DNA of 64,000 nt from contig CM114271.1 in assembly GCA_050084515.1 (NCBI GenBank), forward strand, positions 44,764,001-44,828,000, read 5' to 3'. A program made the position numbers and the translations under genes. Position 1 is the stretch's first letter. Each line of letters starts with the position of its first letter. The stretch comes from Blasia pusilla. Taxonomy: Eukaryota; Marchantiophyta; Marchantiopsida; Blasiales. Below, piece after piece: positions 24,061 through 35,694 of the stretch. The notes beneath the pieces are model-generated. The model was given only the letters and a program-made list of their open reading frames with translations, did not search any database and had not been told where the DNA came from.

Positions 24061-26990
24061 TTTTTCTAAAGACCCTAAAACCGATATTTTATGACATCCC
24101 ATTTGATGTCTCATTTCTGGTCAAAGCATTCTTATGATTTTATTTCTTCACTTCATATTTCAAGACTTGTGGATGAAGTAGGAATGATAACATAAGAGTC
24201 ATGATGCCTTTGAAAAATCACAACGGATAGACAACACACGACAAAAGGACATAGCAAATGAAGTCATGAGAGGGCACACATTTGTTAGAACGAATGGGGA
24301 CGGACTCTTTCATTGTTTGCTTCCGTGATTGCTATTCCCCCCCACCCTCCATCCATATGCATTGAAGCAAACGAGGCAAGAGGGGCGAACGTATGTGCAT
24401 GAAAAGGGAAGACCACGTTAGGAAAGACACATTTGAGAATCAAAAGTTTACATAGATGCTAAGAGGATTATGGTCGAGAAAGTGAAAAGGTATTCAAAAG
24501 ACGCCAACAACGTCGTGTTCCTAGAAGACAAGGAAGGTGCTCCCTGCTCACTAGAAAAATTAAAAACTACCAGTCTCAAATATTTACGAAAATAGAGAAT
24601 TATATCTACGGTATAATGAATCAAAGGAAAAAGAGACTATGAAAGGAAGAAATAAAATATATGTAGAAAAAGGATGGGAAACCCATCACCATACAAAAGA
24701 GGGGATCAAAAAATAGACCTCAAGATACAAAAGAGGGGGTCAAAAAATAGACCTCAAGAGGCCAGAACCGGCCCCGTGGAACTACGAAACAGATAACAAG
24801 GGGAACTAAGTGGTCCACAAAATCATTAGTGCCAAGTTGTAGTTGATAAGGCAATACACACTTTTTTTTCAACCAAGTCTCCATTGAAGTTGTCCTCGTC
24901 TCACACCGATTTATGAGTTGAAAAGTACTTTTTAGGATGGGGGATCTTCCTTTTGAGTGAAGTCGGTTGGAACATTGAAAAGGTAGTGTATTAAACACAT
25001 CCATTTTCGGAGTCGTTCTTGAGTCAATCAATCATGGCCACTCCATCCAAAGTGAAAAAAGTATTCATATGCTTCAAAATGGTCAGCTCCGTTATAAAAA
25101 ATCGATTCTTGGGTTGTGAAATGATGAGGGTTGCTTGAATCTATCTAGGGAGGGAATTTTAAATATTACCAAAACTATTAATTTTTATTGATGCGAGGGA
25201 ATTTCATCACCTTCCATTAATTCCCTTAAATACGTTTCACCCAATCCTTTAGAGGAAAAAAATAATTAGCCGTCGGCGAAGATTCACACTTACATAATGT
25301 TTCAATATCATGTTTAGAGTGATATTTTTCTCAAGAACTTTGGGAATTTACATGTGTTGTTAAGTGTCGTCCTAACTAAAAAAGCAAGAAGAGAAAGCAT
25401 ACCAAGGTGCATCTCGTTGCTGGTTAGAATTCAGCACAAGATATTCTTACTGGACATATTTATCAAATCAAAGAATCGATATGAAATAAATTACCAAAAT
25501 CCTATGTCCGCAAAGAAATCGGGTTACGTGCTGACATGGCCGGTTTAAATCTAAATATTTATTTATTTATTTAGTCGTTGATAAGAAATGGACTAAAATT
25601 CCGGGGCCTGTTTGTATTTTGTATCAAAAGTCGACGGGAATTGAGTCAACCGAAGAAATTACTGTTCGACGGAATACATACCGGGAAAGAACCAGTCCCA
25701 AAAAAATAAAAGAAAATTCCTAGAGAGTGTTTTTATAGTCCGTTTATAAATATAAATATAAACCATGGAACAAACCTGTTTACGTACTCATGGATTTGAC
25801 TCACACATGAGAGTGGAAACCATCCAAGGAACCTATTGATCTACTCAAGAGGTCCATGTGTTTATTGAAAGATCAAACATGACACCCCTTGTGACACAAG
25901 TAATGACACCCCCATATGATTAGGGAATAAAACATAACTATTCTACGAAGAGCTGAAAAGGGCAAGTATGGTTTAATATGTGCGCTATATCAAATGAAGT
26001 GCTTCTTTTTCATGTTTCTCAAGAGGTACGAAAGGTTTCCCGAGCGACGTCACTAAAATATATAATGATTTTTTGTCAACCACCTTTTATATATTATTCA
26101 ATGGGATGGGCTTATTTTCTTCCTTTTGCTTTGTGTATGATCGATCTTCCCTTTTTCCAGTTTAACTCCGATTTTATTGCCGAGTTATGATGGATAGTTT
26201 TTTCACTCTCCGTGAACCTTTCTGGTTTTTTAAGATTTAAATCATATCTTACGATGACGTGCACTACAACCCAGCAAACTAAAATGGAAAAATAAATAAA
26301 TTCCCGAACTCCAGGTAGAATACTTTCCTATTTCCTCACGATCAAAATCTAGAGGAAATAAATGAGATGGCCCACCACAAAGTGGCGGGTCCTTGACCGA
26401 AGGCACAAAATAAACTGATATTCTAATGGAGTTTTCCCATAAAACATGAGCTTTATATCTGACATGACTCCAAAATTGGACGAGCCCAATTTTCGAGTAC
26501 ACCGACTCTTGGTTGCGCGTGTAGATTATGCAAGTCCTTTTTTCCATTTCAATCGGTGTGAGCATAGCCATTCATGTTTTCACATCGTGCACAACCTCTC
26601 CCAGGGCCCAAAATGAAGCCCTATTTGGGGCTCTATGGAGTTTTGCGTATAACAATATCGACATTAGAATAAATTGGACTTATTATTATGTACAAAATGG
26701 ATTTGGAAGAGGGAGAATTCTGTACCCCGTCCGACCGCCAGGAAAACGACTCTCGGTGGTCGGAAGGAAGAAACCGGTGCGAATGAATTTGGAGTTGTAA
26801 TTTTAGTCATGTGGATGGATATTTGGTCGTTTCCTTCCAAGGGTCGGAATGAAGGAGAGGGCGTAAAGCTGCTCCGGGGGGAGGGAGGGGGGACTGAGGG
26901 ACCTAGGGGCAGGAAGACTCCCGGAAGACGAGCATTCTCGGGGACATCAAAGCGAAGAATCTAATACGGATGTAAAGACATCTGTCATCA
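24061..26990. other. AT-rich DNA, no gene seen
   Basis: Open frames are short and overlap on both strands. A near-duplicate 30-bp word, CAAAAGAGGGG(A/G)TCAAAAAATAG, occurs twice in tandem at about 24695-24748. No domains. Confidence 0.4.
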
Positions 26991-27852
26991 TTGCGATGCC
27001 GCTGTGAATTTCCCGTCGATGGGGGGGATAAGATTTGGAGCCGGTGAAGCTCCCTCCTGCCCTGCGCGAAGTGATGTGGGGGCTGAGCTGGACGTGACAG
27101 GAGAGACGGAGGACGAACGGAGGACGGGGCTGCGATGTGGGAGACGTGGTGAGGAGTGGGACAACTCTTTACAGCACAGTTATGGCTATTTCCTTCCGCC
27201 ACCCTCTCCAATAGCTAGGGGCCGTACCTGTCGCTATTTCCTTCCCCAGGAATGTCCCCGGGACGACGACGACGGACGGATAAATGCGTCTTACCTTCCG
27301 CGCCTATCTAAGCTAGGTCTAACTAACTCGGCGTGGCTGCTCCGTCCACGGCAGGAACTCCTCTACTTCTCGGAGTCTCAGACTCAGACGCAGAGGCAGG
27401 ACTCAGGAGAGCGGTTCCGCACGCGGCCCGGCCCGGCCCCCGGCGAGAGTGGAGGCCGCCAGAAGTAGCGGAGTCCGTGGGAACTTACTATACTGGGAAG
27501 GTAGGTTGCTGCAGACCCCTGCGTGTCGCTCCCAGCTCCTACCGTAGGAGATGGGATCATGGGAGGACACGCGGGGGACTCTGCAGGAAGCGAAACAGCT
27601 CGACAGACGCCAGACCAGAGGAAGGAAGAAAGCGAAGCAATTGATCGCCTGCAGTGGCTGCTGCCGGTCTTCATTGTGTCCGCCTCGTCTCCTGCCCGAT
27701 GTTCGTTATGCGAATCCAAGGAAAAGTGGCAGGAGCTGTCGTTGCAGTCGTCAGCGTGCGTTGAGTTCATCGAGAAAGGAATCGGAAGGAGGAGTGGGGC
27801 CCCGGCAGGCAGGCAGGCAGGGCAGGGCATGGAGCCAAGGGAGACTCGGGGA

Positions 27853-27888
27853 GATAGATAGATAGATAGATGGATGGATAGATAGATT
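27853..27888. repeat. GATA/GATG microsatellite
   Basis: A tetranucleotide run of GATA units broken by two GATG units, inside the GC-rich block. Confidence 0.7.
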
Positions 27889-28454
27889 GAGAGACGGACG
27901 GGCAACGGGGAAATGCGGAGGTTGGGGACGGGTGAAATCGGATGGATCCTTATCCTCCGCTCTTCAATGATGCAGGTCAATGATTTTCAAGTTGGGCTCG
28001 AAATTGCGTACGATGTTGAGAGATCTTTTCGTTGCTATCGAGAGAAACAGGAGGAACAATTCTCGGGTCCAGAAAGCGTCCCGTTTCCGATTCCCAGACC
28101 TCCTCTGTGGTTCCGGAAACAAACAGGACAACTCCCTGGAGAAACCCGATCCTCCCTCTTCTCACCCTCTCGCTATCGCTCTCTCTCTCTCGCTCGCTCG
28201 CTCGCATGCAGGGGAGAAGATGGATCAGGTGGAAGACCTGGAGCGGGATCCGACGACAAAGGCTAAAAGAAACTCAATCAACGACTCCGTAAAGCGTGCG
28301 CGGTAGCCCTCATCCTGATCCCGTGGGCGTGGGTGGGGATTGGAAGCAAGGCATCTCTCTCGTCCTCACTACCGATGCATGCACGTTGCTCCAATCGAGG
28401 GAACGGGTCGCTCTTGACACGGGAGACAAGTTGGTGGAGATGTGGCTTGCGAAA

Positions 28455-28496
28455 GGAAACTCACCAAACACCCCAGCGCTTGTTTGGTGAGTTTCC
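28455..28496. other. Perfect 16-bp inverted repeat
   Basis: Arms 28455-28470 and 28481-28496 are exact reverse complements with a 10-base loop. RNA from either strand would form a short stable hairpin. The arms are shorter than a typical plant microRNA precursor. Confidence 0.75.
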
Positions 28497-28850
28497 GCTC
28501 GTTTGTTTGTTCGTTCGTTCGCTCCTCCCAACTCCCACGACCGCTTCTCTTTGGTCGTTTGCTTTCTACCGCTTTATCTGCTAATAATGTCGCGCGGCGG
28601 CTCTTGTCACGCTGCGAGATTAGGCTTCCCGTCCGTCCGTCGCCCTTGTGCTCACCTTCCGTTCTCTTAACCCCCAGAAAGGCGGTCAATGCCCTCGGCC
28701 TCGGCTACCGCCCTCGCCTGAAACTTCTCGCCACCATCAAGTCGTACGTTTTATGTCTCGCTCTTCTTTTCATTTCACGTACGTTGATTCTCGTTCTTTC
28801 TTGGCCATTAGCCGACGGTTATTAGTACCCCTCTATCTAATATCTGTCCA

Positions 28851-30508
28851 TGCTGCGAGTTCATGGAGGGCTCCATTCCATCCATGGCTATGCTCGCCTA
28901 TGCTCTAGGTCATCCTCTCGAGCTCTCATCGGGAAGACAAAAGGCCGTACTATCTTAACAACAAATATCTATTTTGGTATTCTAACATTTCTTCGGGCTT
29001 AGGAGTCGATAGGACCATGCTTTCCAAATACCATGCGGTATTCGCTTTGTGATTCCTTAACCCCGTTTGAAATCTGGAAGGTGGTATTAATGCATCGGGA
29101 AATAATAATGTAGCTTGGAGGTGGTTTTGTAAATCTGCTATATTTCTCTCCACGAAATTTTTATATGGGGAAAATTACATCCCAATATGAAATTCTACCT
29201 CGAAATACACTTTCTTTTTTCTTCACTATCTAACTTATCCATGTGTCTATCACACCAATCTAATAATTAATTCTCCTCCCCAATTCCCCCCTCTCAAGGC
29301 CACACAAAAGTTAATGTTAGATCTATTACTTGGTGTTTTCGGGTCCCCATGATGCAATGGGCCATAGGAATCTTTCTTGACCCCTCCTCAAAAGGTTCAT
29401 TCCTCTTTGTCTCTATGGTCTTAGTCAATATGTCCCATCCTCCCTTACCCTAGGCTTATCTGTTGGTAAGAATGGAGAGGGTAGGAGGAAGCTTTGTCCT
29501 TTCCTCCTCCCATCCCTTGTAGCCTTTATCGCCTTCCAAATTTACCTCCTATATCTCATCCCATAGAAATATGGAATTAAAAACTTTCTTATGTAAACTT
29601 CCGCTATTGAAAATGTATATCGCCTCCTCTCCGCCTACGGAATTCAACACTTCAAATTCTTATTAAAAAAAACTCTTCATGAGGAAATCCTGCCTTTTTT
29701 TAAATTTCTCCTTTGATTTCTAATTCCCTTTATTGAAAATTCAATTTTCGGAATAAAAATCAAACACTTGGAAAATCTATTCCTTATGAATCCCTCAGAA
29801 AATTTATCCATCTCTCCTTCTTCTTACCTTCCCCAATTGAAATAAGTTCAACCTTATGTCTATTCCCCACATTTGCAAATGAAACACTTAAAAAAAAAAT
29901 CTTTATAAAACCCTCCCTTTTTGAAAATTTCTCCATTTTTCTCTTCCCCTTGCCAACTAAAAATTAAACATTATCTCTTTCCCCCGTTTCTAGAAAATCA
30001 AACATATAAACAAGGTTTCCTCTGGAAGCTTTCTAATGTTGAAAATTTATCTATTTCCCTCTTCCCCTCCCCTAGAGGTTTATCAAGCCTTGCATATACA
30101 TCTATATTATCATTTGTGCTAGCCATGTTTATTTGTGTTTCTATTTTAGAATGGCCCTATTTTGGGGTCTTATTTGACATTTCGGATAGTAAAAATGGCC
30201 ATAATGTGGTTTGCTTGATAAGGATTAGATTCGCCACCAATATGCATAAGTGAACCAGGCAATCCTTCAAATAGTGAGGGAATATGACCATAAGAGATTT
30301 GAACTCAGTTTGTGATTGTTGAGCTTACTAGCATGAAGAGCCCCATGCTTTAATTTTTCCTGGTTAATAATCCAAGTCTATTTTCTAAAAGACTAGCCTT
30401 GGATTGACCATGACCTTTGAAATAGTTATGTGAGAGTTTGTCGATTGCGAGAGCTTCATTATGTTAATATCATAGGGTGCGATAGAAAGTTATTGGAATA
30501 TTTCATTG
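28851..30508. other. AT-rich DNA, no gene seen
   Basis: Pyrimidine-rich, AT-rich sequence with short open frames only. Nothing recognisable. Confidence 0.4.
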
Positions 30509-30680
30509 TTGCACAAAAATAGACAAGTCTGTCCCTAGAACAAACATGGACACACAAGTCTCGACATATCTACGGACATGAATTGTAAGAGATGGGACCC
30601 ATAGTTATAGCTTATGGTTAAAGGTAGAACAAGGGTGGGTGGGGCAATAAGGGGGGGGGGAGGGAGTGGAGGTAGGGGAA
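30509..30680 (+). repeat. Dispersed repeat, copy B
   Basis: Matches 3571-3740 along its length by eye, including the GACAAGTCTGTCC core and the CAATAAGGGGGG tract. Here the G tract is longer (about 10 G). Confidence 0.6.
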
Positions 30681-31055
30681 TATATATCAGAGATAAACGG
30701 ATATATATATAAAATGATAATGAGAAGATGTTTCCTCACCTTACATATGATTCGTCTCATTTTAAGCCTAGATATTACTACATCTTTTAGGATATGGTGG
30801 AAGATAGGGTGTTGGAATCCAAATGTCCTCATGATGGATTATCGATGTGGCTTAACAATATTATCTGTCATTAAAAATGGAGTTAGTGATATATGTCATT
30901 TCTACTTCAATATTACACGAGAAAGATATGATTTTCTCGTAGCGACTAGATATAGGAGTAATGATATAATATGGTGGATAATAATATTGGTGAATGGAGT
31001 GACGGCGATGGCGTTGAACAACGTAGAACCAATGCCATAACTGGTGGATTAGAAT
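30681..31055. other. Unassigned AT-rich DNA before gag remnant
   Basis: A plus-strand frame is open over 30666-31040 but has no domain. It may belong to the leader of the gag element that follows. Confidence 0.3.
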
Positions 31056-31751
31056 GTGTCGGGTTTATCCAAGGAGATGGATCATTACTGTCGTACGAGG
31101 CAACGTGACTCATTAGCAGTTGCCATCGCCTCTGCAGAAGCTTACAAGGCCTCGGAGAAGTCCTGGCGGACGCGGAAGAAGAGAGACAAGCTCTTCATCA
31201 GAGGAGTCTTCGCCGTCTTCCGACTCTGCGGATACCTCGACAGGCAGCACTAGCAACGAAGACTCAGAGTCTAAGGAGGACTCCAAGGGAAACAAGAAGA
31301 AGAAAGCAAGACGCCCAAGGCGGTCTTCATCCTCAGGGAAAGGGCGTAGGGACCAGAGCGCGAAGACAGAGAGCCGTAAGTTGGTAAGTCCCACCCGTAA
31401 GACTAAGAAGGATGGGGAGAAATCCGCCATCAGTGAATTGACAAAAAAATGGATGAATTAAAGGTACACTTGGCGGCCCAAAAGGATCCTCGAAGAAGGG
31501 CGGGTCTTATGCGGCTTAACATATGGTGCAGTGCTTGTGGGACTCAAGGGCATACAGTGGCGTAGTGCCCGTTGCAACGCGATTTACGTTGGATGCAAGA
31601 AGAACCCTCAAGGGAAGAAGGATGGTATGAAGCAGACCACTGGGAGGGATGCTATGCGATTCAGGAAGTTCCTGGGGCTAGTACTTCTCGTAGGTGGATC
31701 CCCAGATACGTGCCGCTCGAATATGGAGACCAGAGGCCTCTACGTTAGATC
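31056..31751 (+). pseudogene. Gag N-terminal part of a second gypsy-like family
   Basis: A Ser/Glu/Lys-rich low-complexity region (about 31150-31460) followed by a CCHC-like knuckle CSACGTQGHTVA-C at about 31527-31568. The last spacer residue there is a stop. The frame changes several times. It leads into the open gag-protease frame at 31752. Confidence 0.5.
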
Positions 31752-32966
31752 ATGGGACCCGTAGCATTCACCCCATCCATCAAAAGAAATTGCTACAATA
31801 ATTGTAGGGCAGTCGATCACTGGGCAAACAACTGTCCCAACCCAAAGAGACCAATGGGGTTGAATCCCATGTGTGGTAATTGCAAGAAGGGAGAACACAC
31901 TACGGTGGAGTGCCCGGAACCTCAAGTGCCGCGACTCTTGGTCAAATATGTCACCACCCCATCAGCACCAACCAAAACCAAGAATGATGTTAATGTACAG
32001 CTAGTGCGTGTGGAAGATGTCACCTCACCAAGGATGCCAAGGAAGAAGACAATTAAGGAAGAAGACCCTACAACAAAGATCGAAGAAGAGTCCTCAGATT
32101 GGCCCGAAGACATTCTCAACAAGGTTTTCGTAGTGGAAACCAGGTCCAAATCTAAGAAGAAGACTGTGAGAGCGGAGACCCCAAAATCTTCATCATCTCG
32201 AAGTGTTCCGTCTACGAAGAAACCGGTTGAGACGTTTCGAGCGGGGAAAGCTATTTTGAAAGGTGATGAGGACCCGGATTTTGATCGTAACCATCCAAAG
32301 TACTTCCATCCAGAAGTAGCGAAGCGGGTTTGTAAACAAGTTCAGGAAGAACAAGCAAGGGGAGTCTTCGCGCAAGGATCCTTACACAAGCACAAAGAGG
32401 TAAAAATGGAGACCTCGCTAGCTTCCCTTTTGGTGATGGAAGCTTACAACTTGCTGAAGGATTTAGCTGCCAGCCAAGCAAATATATCCTTATTGCAGTT
32501 ACTTATGGATAATCCCATTTATGGGAAAATTCTCCAACATTTGAAGGTTGGACATAAGAAGAAGGCAGGAGCAAAGAAGCTCCCAGTGGTGGATTTGCTT
32601 CGCATAGAAGTTGAAGACATTGGTGCGCCGCAAGTGGAAGTTGAAATTGAAGGGCATACCATCAAGAAGGTCCCTATAGATTTCGGAAGTGGGATCAACA
32701 TCATGACAGAGCAGACCGCGCATGCTTTGGGTTACACTAAGTATGAACCCACCGATAAGTATTTACGCATTGCGGATAAGTCTCGTAAGCGGCCCTTGGG
32801 GCAGCTTACCCATATACCCCCTATGATAGGAGAGGTGCTATTTCTAGTAGACTATCTGGTCCTTCAGCCTTTGGCACTCACAGGTTACCCCTTACTTGTT
32901 GGAAGACTGTGGCTTTATGAGGCTCAAGTCAATACGGATTGGAAAAGACGAAGATTCGCTTTCTAA
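31752..32966 (+). CDS. Gag-protease fragment of a gypsy-like retroelement
   Basis: A 404-residue open frame. Two cysteine-rich knuckles lie near the start: CYNNCRAVDHWANNC, one residue longer than the standard CCHC spacing, and CGNCKKGEHTTVEC. They would bind RNA in the particle. A long charged linker follows. Near residues 300-380 is an aspartic-protease-like fold with VPIDFGSGINIMTE (about 32674-32715), where the usual D-S/T-G reads D-F-G-S-G, and a later hydrophobic LVGR segment. RT does not follow; the frame closes and the next 250 bases are broken. This element is distinct from the methyltransferase family. It is a fragment, with no LTR assigned. Confidence 0.6.
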   Translation: MGPVAFTPSIKRNCYNNCRAVDHWANNCPNPKRPMGLNPMCGNCKKGEHTTVECPEPQVPRLLVKYVTTPSAPTKTKNDVNVQLVRVEDVTSPRMPRKKTIKEEDPTTKIEEESSDWPEDILNKVFVVETRSKSKKKTVRAETPKSSSSRSVPSTKKPVETFRAGKAILKGDEDPDFDRNHPKYFHPEVAKRVCKQVQEEQARGVFAQGSLHKHKEVKMETSLASLLVMEAYNLLKDLAASQANISLLQLLMDNPIYGKILQHLKVGHKKKAGAKKLPVVDLLRIEVEDIGAPQVEVEIEGHTIKKVPIDFGSGINIMTEQTAHALGYTKYEPTDKYLRIADKSRKRPLGQLTHIPPMIGEVLFLVDYLVLQPLALTGYPLLVGRLWLYEAQVNTDWKRRRFAF

Positions 32967-33432
32967 GCTCCATCCAATACTTCAAAGAAGTTGGTGAAGT
33001 TGTCTTGGAAGTCTTGGCCGTCTCAGGGAGAGACATCTGCCACGGATGAGGGGTATACCTCGGATCAAGACCTGGAAGTTGATACAGAGTCCTCGTCCTA
33101 TGTGTGCTATCTGGAGTGCTATGAGATAGATGAAGAATTTCTACAATGAGAGCGAATCAAGTCTCGTCCAAGGGAGGAGGAGCTCAACGAGTTTTACAAG
33201 ACGGTGAGAACAAACCTTTGGCGTTGATCTAATAAATGCGGACCCAAATGGCTAAATCCACCGGAAAGCCCTCAAAAACACCTCCAAAGTTTTATCACCA
33301 TCAAAGCTCCACCTTAAATTTGCATCCAGTGAGCTCCGAACAAAATTTCCTTCTCCCAAACTGAAATTTTGCCTTCTCTTGCCTCACTTCTCTCCTCAAA
33401 CGCCAAAAATTTCAAGTGATGTTCTTCTATAA
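32967..33432. other. Broken coding remnant, then copia leader on the minus strand
   Basis: The left part continues the gag-protease remnant in broken frames. The right part (about 33300-33432), read on the minus strand, starts just after a tRNA primer site and looks like a copia leader and gag start. Confidence 0.35.
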
Positions 33433-33443
33433 CTCTGATACCA
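33433..33443 (-). other. Initiator-Met-tRNA primer-binding site
   Basis: TGGTATCAGAG on the minus strand, the standard plant LTR-element primer site, directly after the LTR end ...TCTACA. Confidence 0.75.
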
Positions 33444-33768
33444 TGTAGAAAATTGCTAAAGAAGCATAACTGGTGGGAAACATCACTCTCACTTGTATAC
33501 CACAATGGAGAACGAAATTTTGCAATGAGAGAATGAGTGGAGGTTGATCCCCTTCTCAATTATGTAGGGTATGTACAAGCAACCCTAACCCTAATCTTGA
33601 CCATAGTCTTGAGTTAGACTAACTATGATTAATTAACATATCGTACGTCTACTCTCCTTGAACGTTAATCTTTATTGTTGTGAAAGCGTGTGTTCAGTAG
33701 GTCACTCTCTCAACGATGATCTGCATCCAAACACGCACTCACGTTAGTCGGGTTTGGATCAATCAACA
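33444..33768 (-). repeat. Copia-type LTR, minus strand
   Basis: A 325-bp segment starting TGTTGATTG and ending TTTCTACA (minus strand), a TG...CA pair with six-base imperfect inverted tips, followed at once by the tRNA primer site. The size and primer site suit Ty1/copia. No pol domain is seen to the left, so it is a truncated element. Confidence 0.6.
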
Positions 33769-33810
33769 GTTCTAACTCGCCAAGTCCTCGACTCGGCCTC
33801 TCATGACGCT

Positions 33811-34177
33811 TGTCATGACCATACGGATTATGTCGTAGAGTATAGTGTGCTAGTAGAGGCCATACCTTATGTAGGGCCATAATGTCTAGCTAGAGATGCG
33901 GTTTCATACATAGGGTTGGGGGTTACTCAGTTGAGGGTGACTTTTCCAGTAGGGCCCGCTCTTAGGTTGGAGGATATAGTGTGGAGTGCACTCAAAGAAC
34001 AGTTAGTTCTTTGAGTTGACCCTGTTGCGTTGGGAGTTAGCCTTGGTAGTGAGTAGAGCTACTGGCTATGGTGGTTCCCGCAAGCTTCGACCTGGATTAT
34101 CCCATCGTGGAGTGGGTTTGGCTTGATTGTATGTGATTCTATACGTATTTTATGACAATAGGTCTTTCAGGGATTTC
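33811..34177 (+). repeat. Block X of copy 2 (left boundary uncertain)
   Basis: Identified by position and function rather than by strong similarity: it ends GGATTTC just before the primer site, and contains a TATA-like ATATAG and a self-primer. It shares little sequence with block X of copies 1 and 3 apart from a GTGGAGTGGGTTT-like stretch near its end. Confidence 0.5.
33975..34016 (+). promoter_or_regulatory. TATA-like box and self-primer of copy 2
   Basis: TATAG at 33975 is followed about 30 bases on by TAGTTCTTTGAGT (34004-34016), the exact reverse complement of 34178-34190. The bases differ completely from the primer pair of copies 1 and 3, so pairing has been kept while the sequence changed. 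The same word in inverted form at 33991-34000 makes a 10-bp hairpin at the predicted transcript start. Confidence 0.7.
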
Positions 34178-34190
34178 ACTCAAAGAACTA
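34178..34190 (+). other. Self-complementary primer-binding site of copy 2
   Basis: ACTCAAAGAACTA pairs over 13 bases with 34004-34016. See the finding on covariation. Confidence 0.7.
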
Positions 34191-35694
34191 GAGTAGATCG
34201 ATGGTAGCTTCGATTGTGGATCAGTAGGATCTGGTTAGGGCTGATTGTGTACTCAGCTGTGGATGTTCGTGGCTTGTGGCCTATGTTGGAGGTGGAAATC
34301 TGGTGCATGATTGGTTGGGAAAGAAGCGCCTTGTTGAGAACTTTCCAACGCGCTTTAGATCGCCAAATTTTGTCAAGGGAGTTGGAGTTATCAAGGATTG
34401 AAGATTTTGTTTCGTGTTCGACGGTTTTTTGATATGGAGAGCTTGGAGTGCGGAAGCTCTATTGAAGTTCATCCAGATCGGGTGAGAGGTTCCTATTGCT
34501 ACATGTATTGTGATCTCATGTGAAGCTATCTGGTTGAGTGTGTGGAGCGTTGCGGAATCTGGGCGGAAGCGTTGTCCAATTTGCGATTCTGAAGGTGAAT
34601 GGATAGCAAGTTTGTCTGATTTTTAGCTTGGAGTATGGAGCTTGGTTGTAGCTGATTTTTTGTGGAGAGATAGCTATGGTGGCCAATTGAATTTTGGTTG
34701 AAACAGATTCAATTTTGGTTGATGTTTTGTGGAGTAATTGCTGATCAAAAGTTTGCGGACTAGCTCAAGGTTTGGCTATGGTGGACAGCAGATCGGAGGG
34801 GTTGGTTGGTTGGTTGGTGATTCGTCCATTGTTGGAGACGCCTATCCCATTGGGGGCGCCCTGGTTGGGCCTCTCTCCATAGCGAAGCATGGCGAAGCGT
34901 GGCGAACGGGGCATGTCTCGAGCATTTTGAGGCTTTGAGGCAACTGGTGGTAGCTCGGGGCGAGTGGGTGTGAGAGGCGGAGTAAGGAGCAAGGAGCAAG
35001 TAAGCAAGCTTGCTTGCTTGGGCGTGAGGCAATTTTGCTGGATTTGTAATTTGAGTGTTGCATAAATGATCACCCATCTTTGGGCTATTCTGCCTGGAAG
35101 ACGCTTAACTGCTAAGTTCTTAACTATGCTAGTGTACACACTGGTGTAGCTCATTTGGTGTTGTTTGGAGATGTGTTAAGCGCTTTATGCATCTCAGGTT
35201 TTTGGTTGATGGACCTCTAGCGCATAGTACGGTGTAGCCTCTTCATGCACGTGATATTTTCAGGTGCTGCGAGTCCGACCAACACGTCATCGACCCGCAT
35301 CGTAGTAGCTAGTGCGTTAGAATTGTGTGGTGGGTTTTGTGGATTTAGGGGGGCGCCACGTTTGGTGGATTGTGTTACCTTGATTTCCATTTGCGATTGG
35401 AGGGTTATCGTTGGACTTCCTATGTTTGGATCCCCTCCATCGTTGCTTCTTGCTTGCGCGCCCATTGTTAGAGTTGACGCTGATTTCCAGAGTAGTGTTA
35501 CTCCTGTGTGCTACCGGTAGTGAGGCTGGAGTGATGACCAGTAGACCGTGGGAGGCTTCTTGTGGTGATGATAGGTTAGGTTGCCTACACCCATAGCTAG
35601 TAGAGCTAGAATAGTACATCGACATCGGCGTCACTTGGTTACTTAGTGATGGTAATTTGGTGGTGGTGCGGCATCGACGTTAGTCATCACGGAG
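34191..35694 (+). other. Untranslated leader of copy 2
   Basis: About 1.5 kb between primer site and gag. A GGGCGGAAGCGTTGTCC word near 34560 matches a GGGCGGAAGCACTATCC word near 6820 in copy 1. No domain. Confidence 0.55.

Larger units (their letters stand above)
27000..28850 (+). other. GC-rich region, candidate 5' end of a host gene
   Basis: The largest GC-rich block of the window. On the plus strand a good splice-donor string AAG|GTAGGT lies at about 27497-27505. A pyrimidine-rich acceptor ending GCATGCAG|GG lies at about 28201-28211, with an ATG eight bases downstream that opens MDQVEDLERDP. Another acceptor-like string (TTAACCCCCAG, ending about 28677) precedes a short open stretch. 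This could be a 5' UTR intron followed by small coding exons. The pieces do not join into a recognisable protein, so this stays a weak candidate. Confidence 0.25.

Noticed and set aside
27333-27980. Overlapping long open frames on both strands as proteins
   Set aside because: High GC lowers stop frequency; the frames overlap in several phases and have biased, low-information composition.
33580-33595. Telomere-like AACCCTAACCCTAA
   Set aside because: Only two units inside a copia LTR; not a telomeric array.
33811-33820. Firm left end of copy 2
   Set aside because: TGTCATGACC looks like a tip, but the bases before it do not match GACT at 43122-43125, so the end is left uncertain.
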